The notes under the pieces were generated by a model. That model was not told where the DNA came from. It was given only the letters and a program-made list of their open reading frames with translations, and made no database searches. DNA of 64,000 bases from contig NZ_CP042218.1 of assembly GCF_007795095.1 (NCBI RefSeq), forward strand, positions 1,736,001 through 1,800,000. Direction: 5' to 3'. How positions within the stretch are numbered: position 1 is the stretch's first letter; each line of letters opens with the position of its first letter. The position numbers were made by a program, and so were the translations under genes. This DNA comes from Luteimonas granuli. Lineage in GTDB: Bacteria > Pseudomonadota > Gammaproteobacteria > Xanthomonadales > Xanthomonadaceae. This document shows, one piece after another, positions 62,199-64,000 of this stretch.

Positions 62199-63211
62199 TG
62201 GACACCGCGACCTGGCTGCCGGTGGCCTGGTATTTCGTGATCGGCTTCGGCGTGCTGATGTACGTCCTGCTCGACGGCTTCGTGCTCGGCCTGGGCGTGC
62301 TCGCGCCCTTCGCCGAGGACGAGGGACAGCTCGACACCATGATGAACACCGCCGCGCCGATCTGGGACGGCAACGAGACCTGGCTGGTGCTGGGCGGCAC
62401 CGGGCTGCTGGCGGCCTTCCCCAGGGCCTATGCGATCCTGCTGTCGGCGCTGTACCTGCCGGTGCTGGCCATGCTGGTCGCGCTGATCTTCCGCGGGGTG
62501 GCCTTCGAGTTCCGGTTCAAGGCGCGCAGGGGCAAGCGGTTCTGGGGCGGCGCCTTCGCCGTGGGCTCGATGGTGGCGTCGTTCTCCCAGGGCGTGATCC
62601 TCGGCGCCCTGGTCGAGGGCATGCCGCTGGAGGAGGGCCGGTACCTCGGCGGCGCCTTCGCCTGGTTCAGCCCGTTCTCGATGCTGACGGGCGCATCCGT
62701 GATGTGCGGCTACGCGCTGCTGGGCGCCGGCTGGCTGATCCTGAAGACGGAAGGCAGGCTGCAGCAGGTGGCGCGCACCACCACCCGGCCGCTGGTGCTG
62801 GTGGCGGTGATGTCGATGGGCCTGGTCAGCGCCTGGCTGCCCTTCCTGGACTCGCGGATCATGGCGCGCTGGTTCGAGGGCGGGAACTTCTGGTGGCTGG
62901 CGCCGGTGCCGCTGCTCGCGCTGCTGAACGCGTTCATGCTGTGGCGCGCGGCGATGGAGGAAGGTCGCGATGCCCGGCCATTCCTGTTGACGCTGAGCTT
63001 CTTCGTGCTCGGCTACGCCGGCCTGGTGATCGGCATCTGGCCCAACATCATCCCGCCGTCGCTCAGCATCTGGGACGCGTCCTCGCCGCCTTCGAGCCAG
63101 GGCTTCACCCTGGTCGGCCTCGCCATCCTGCTGCCGATCGTCCTCGGCTACACGGCGTGGTCGTACTCGGTGTTCCGCGGCAAGGTGCGGGCCGACGCCG
63201 GCTATCACTGA
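62198..63211 (+). CDS. cydB: Cytochrome bd-type quinol oxidase subunit II (CioB-like)
   Basis: 337 residues with eight or nine membrane helices. Motifs: YVLLDGFVLGLGVL, PIWDGNETWLVLGG, FRGVAFEFRFKA and NIIPPSLSIWDASSPPSSQ. It starts at TGATG overlapping the cydA stop, with CGGAGGG before it, so the two are coupled. No CydX-like small subunit gene was recognised in the 108-bp gap behind it. Confidence 0.95.
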   Translation: MDTATWLPVAWYFVIGFGVLMYVLLDGFVLGLGVLAPFAEDEGQLDTMMNTAAPIWDGNETWLVLGGTGLLAAFPRAYAILLSALYLPVLAMLVALIFRGVAFEFRFKARRGKRFWGGAFAVGSMVASFSQGVILGALVEGMPLEEGRYLGGAFAWFSPFSMLTGASVMCGYALLGAGWLILKTEGRLQQVARTTTRPLVLVAVMSMGLVSAWLPFLDSRIMARWFEGGNFWWLAPVPLLALLNAFMLWRAAMEEGRDARPFLLTLSFFVLGYAGLVIGIWPNIIPPSLSIWDASSPPSSQGFTLVGLAILLPIVLGYTAWSYSVFRGKVRADAGYH

Positions 63212-63319
63212 CGCGCAATCCACCCGCGCGCGATCGCATGCAGCCGTGTCCGCGGAGCGCAGCCGCGCGCTTGCTTTATGCTTCCCCGGGACGCGTGCGC
63301 CCGCCCGCCGGATCTGCAG

Positions 63320-63592
63320 ATGCAAGCCTTCGTCTACAAGAGCCTGAAAAAGGCCGATACCTACGTCTATCTTGCCGGCCGCGAAGATTTCGGCCGCATC
63401 CCGGACCCGGTCCGCGCCGGACTCGGGGAACTGCGCTTCGTGCTCGAGGTCGCGCTGGTGCCCGGTCGCCGACTGGCGCGCGAGGATGCGGATGTCGTCC
63501 GCGCCAACCTCGTGAGCCGCGGCTTCCATCTGCAGATGCCGCCGCGCGCCGACGCCGATCCGCTCACCGGCGACTGGGGTACGGATGCCTGA
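63320..63592 (+). CDS. YcgL-domain protein
   Basis: 90 residues. It matches the YcgL family from MQAFVYKSLKKADTYVYLAG to RGFHLQMPP. These small cytosolic proteins are conserved in gammaproteobacteria with no defined function. The start at 63320 is supported by the conserved N-terminus. The next gene overlaps its end (ATGCCTGA). Confidence 0.9.
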   Translation: MQAFVYKSLKKADTYVYLAGREDFGRIPDPVRAGLGELRFVLEVALVPGRRLAREDADVVRANLVSRGFHLQMPPRADADPLTGDWGTDA

Positions 63593-64000
63593 GCCCGACG
63601 CAATGAAGTCCTGGCTGCTGTTCTCCGGCGGCGTCGCGCTTGCGTTCCTTGCCGGCGCGGTCCCCGAAGGCGCCGCGGTTGCCGCCTGGCTGGCGCAGCC
63701 GGCATTCGCGCTCGGCCTGCGTGGCCTGCGCGGTGGCGGGTTTCCTGCCGGCACCGCCCTGCGCCGGGACCTGCTGGCAGTGCTGCTGCTGTGGGCCCTG
63801 GCCATGACGGCCACGGCGCTGCTGGCGGCCTGGCCGCTTTCGGCCCTGCTGCAGAGTCGGGGCGCCTCGTCGGGCGCGGTGCTCGCGCTCAGCGCCGGCA
63901 CCGGCCTCGGCGTGATCGCGCTGTGGCGGTTGTGGCCGCTGTGGGCGATGGCGGAGGGCGAGGGCGGTCGCGGGCTGTCCGGCCACTGGCAGGCGCTGGA
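63585..64000 (+). CDS. Membrane protein, cut by the window end
   Basis: At least 138 residues, open to the end of the window. It starts at ATG 63585, overlapping the YcgL stop, or at ATG 63603 (MKSWLLFSGGVALAFL). Hydrophobic segments: LLFSGGVALAFLAGAVPEGA, LLAVLLLWALAMTATALLAA and VLALSAGTGLGVIALWRLWPL. No family can be named from this part. Confidence 0.7.
   Translation, partial: MPEPDAMKSWLLFSGGVALAFLAGAVPEGAAVAAWLAQPAFALGLRGLRGGGFPAGTALRRDLLAVLLLWALAMTATALLAAWPLSALLQSRGASSGAVLALSAGTGLGVIALWRLWPLWAMAEGEGGRGLSGHWQAL

Overview
The window is high-GC DNA from the chromosome of a gammaproteobacterium of the Xanthomonadaceae/Lysobacteraceae (Lysobacter-, Luteimonas- or Xanthomonas-like). The evidence is the xanthomonadin-type aryl polyene genes including a chorismatase (XanB2), an sX13-like sRNA downstream of polA, GTAG-type REP palindromes, and the xanthomonad style of integron attC sites. 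Genus and species cannot be fixed from the sequence alone.

Layout. (1) 1-365: a composite palindromic repeat, with a second, inverted copy at 54.56-54.96 kb. (2) 0.5-8.8 kb: an acetate module, with a DcaP-like porin divergent from acs, then a LuxR-type regulator (CrbR-like), a small exported PDZ protein, and a transporter-linked hybrid kinase (CrbS-like). (3) 8.8-12.1 kb: housekeeping genes rpmG, rpmB, parB, parA, rsmG. (4) 12.1-27.5 kb: first part of the aryl polyene locus. It has a phosphopantetheinyl transferase, aryl-AMP ligase, XanB2, ACP, membrane protein, two acyltransferases, two hot-dog dehydratases, a LolA-like carrier, an MMPL exporter and a FabG-like reductase, interleaved with xthA, a gamma-carbonic anhydrase, aroE and hemB. 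(5) 27.5-36 kb: an accessory island with lower-GC genes. It contains a cold-shock/DUF1294 protein, a ParE/RelE toxin whose antitoxin is split by an IS21-family element, and an integrase-less array of integron cassettes oriented on the minus strand. (6) 36-42.3 kb: a lipoprotein and the second part of the polyene locus on the minus strand (ketosynthase, chain-length-factor-like partner, glycosyltransferase, FAD-dependent halogenase), plus a CPA2 antiporter. (7) 42.4-64 kb: core genes (two S9 peptidases, GST, GGDEF/EAL protein, uvrD, mntP with a manganese riboswitch, polA, sX13-like sRNA, glk, hemF, a cioAB-type cytochrome bd oxidase, ycgL).

How the genes work together. XanB2 would make hydroxybenzoate from chorismate; the ligase would load it on the ACP (primed by the PPTase). 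The ketosynthase pair, FabG and the hot-dog dehydratases would extend it to a polyene. The acyltransferases, LolA-like and MMPL proteins would lipidate and export it, and the halogenase would add a halogen. The acetate module pairs a sensor and a regulator with the acetyl-CoA synthetase they are expected to control.

Caution on sequence quality: several conserved genes (rpmB, the acyltransferase at 22.2 kb, the antiporter, the halogenase, glk) are broken only by one-base indels, mostly in G/C runs. Sequencing or consensus error must be excluded before these are called pseudogenes. All function calls are from reading the sequence; no database search was run.
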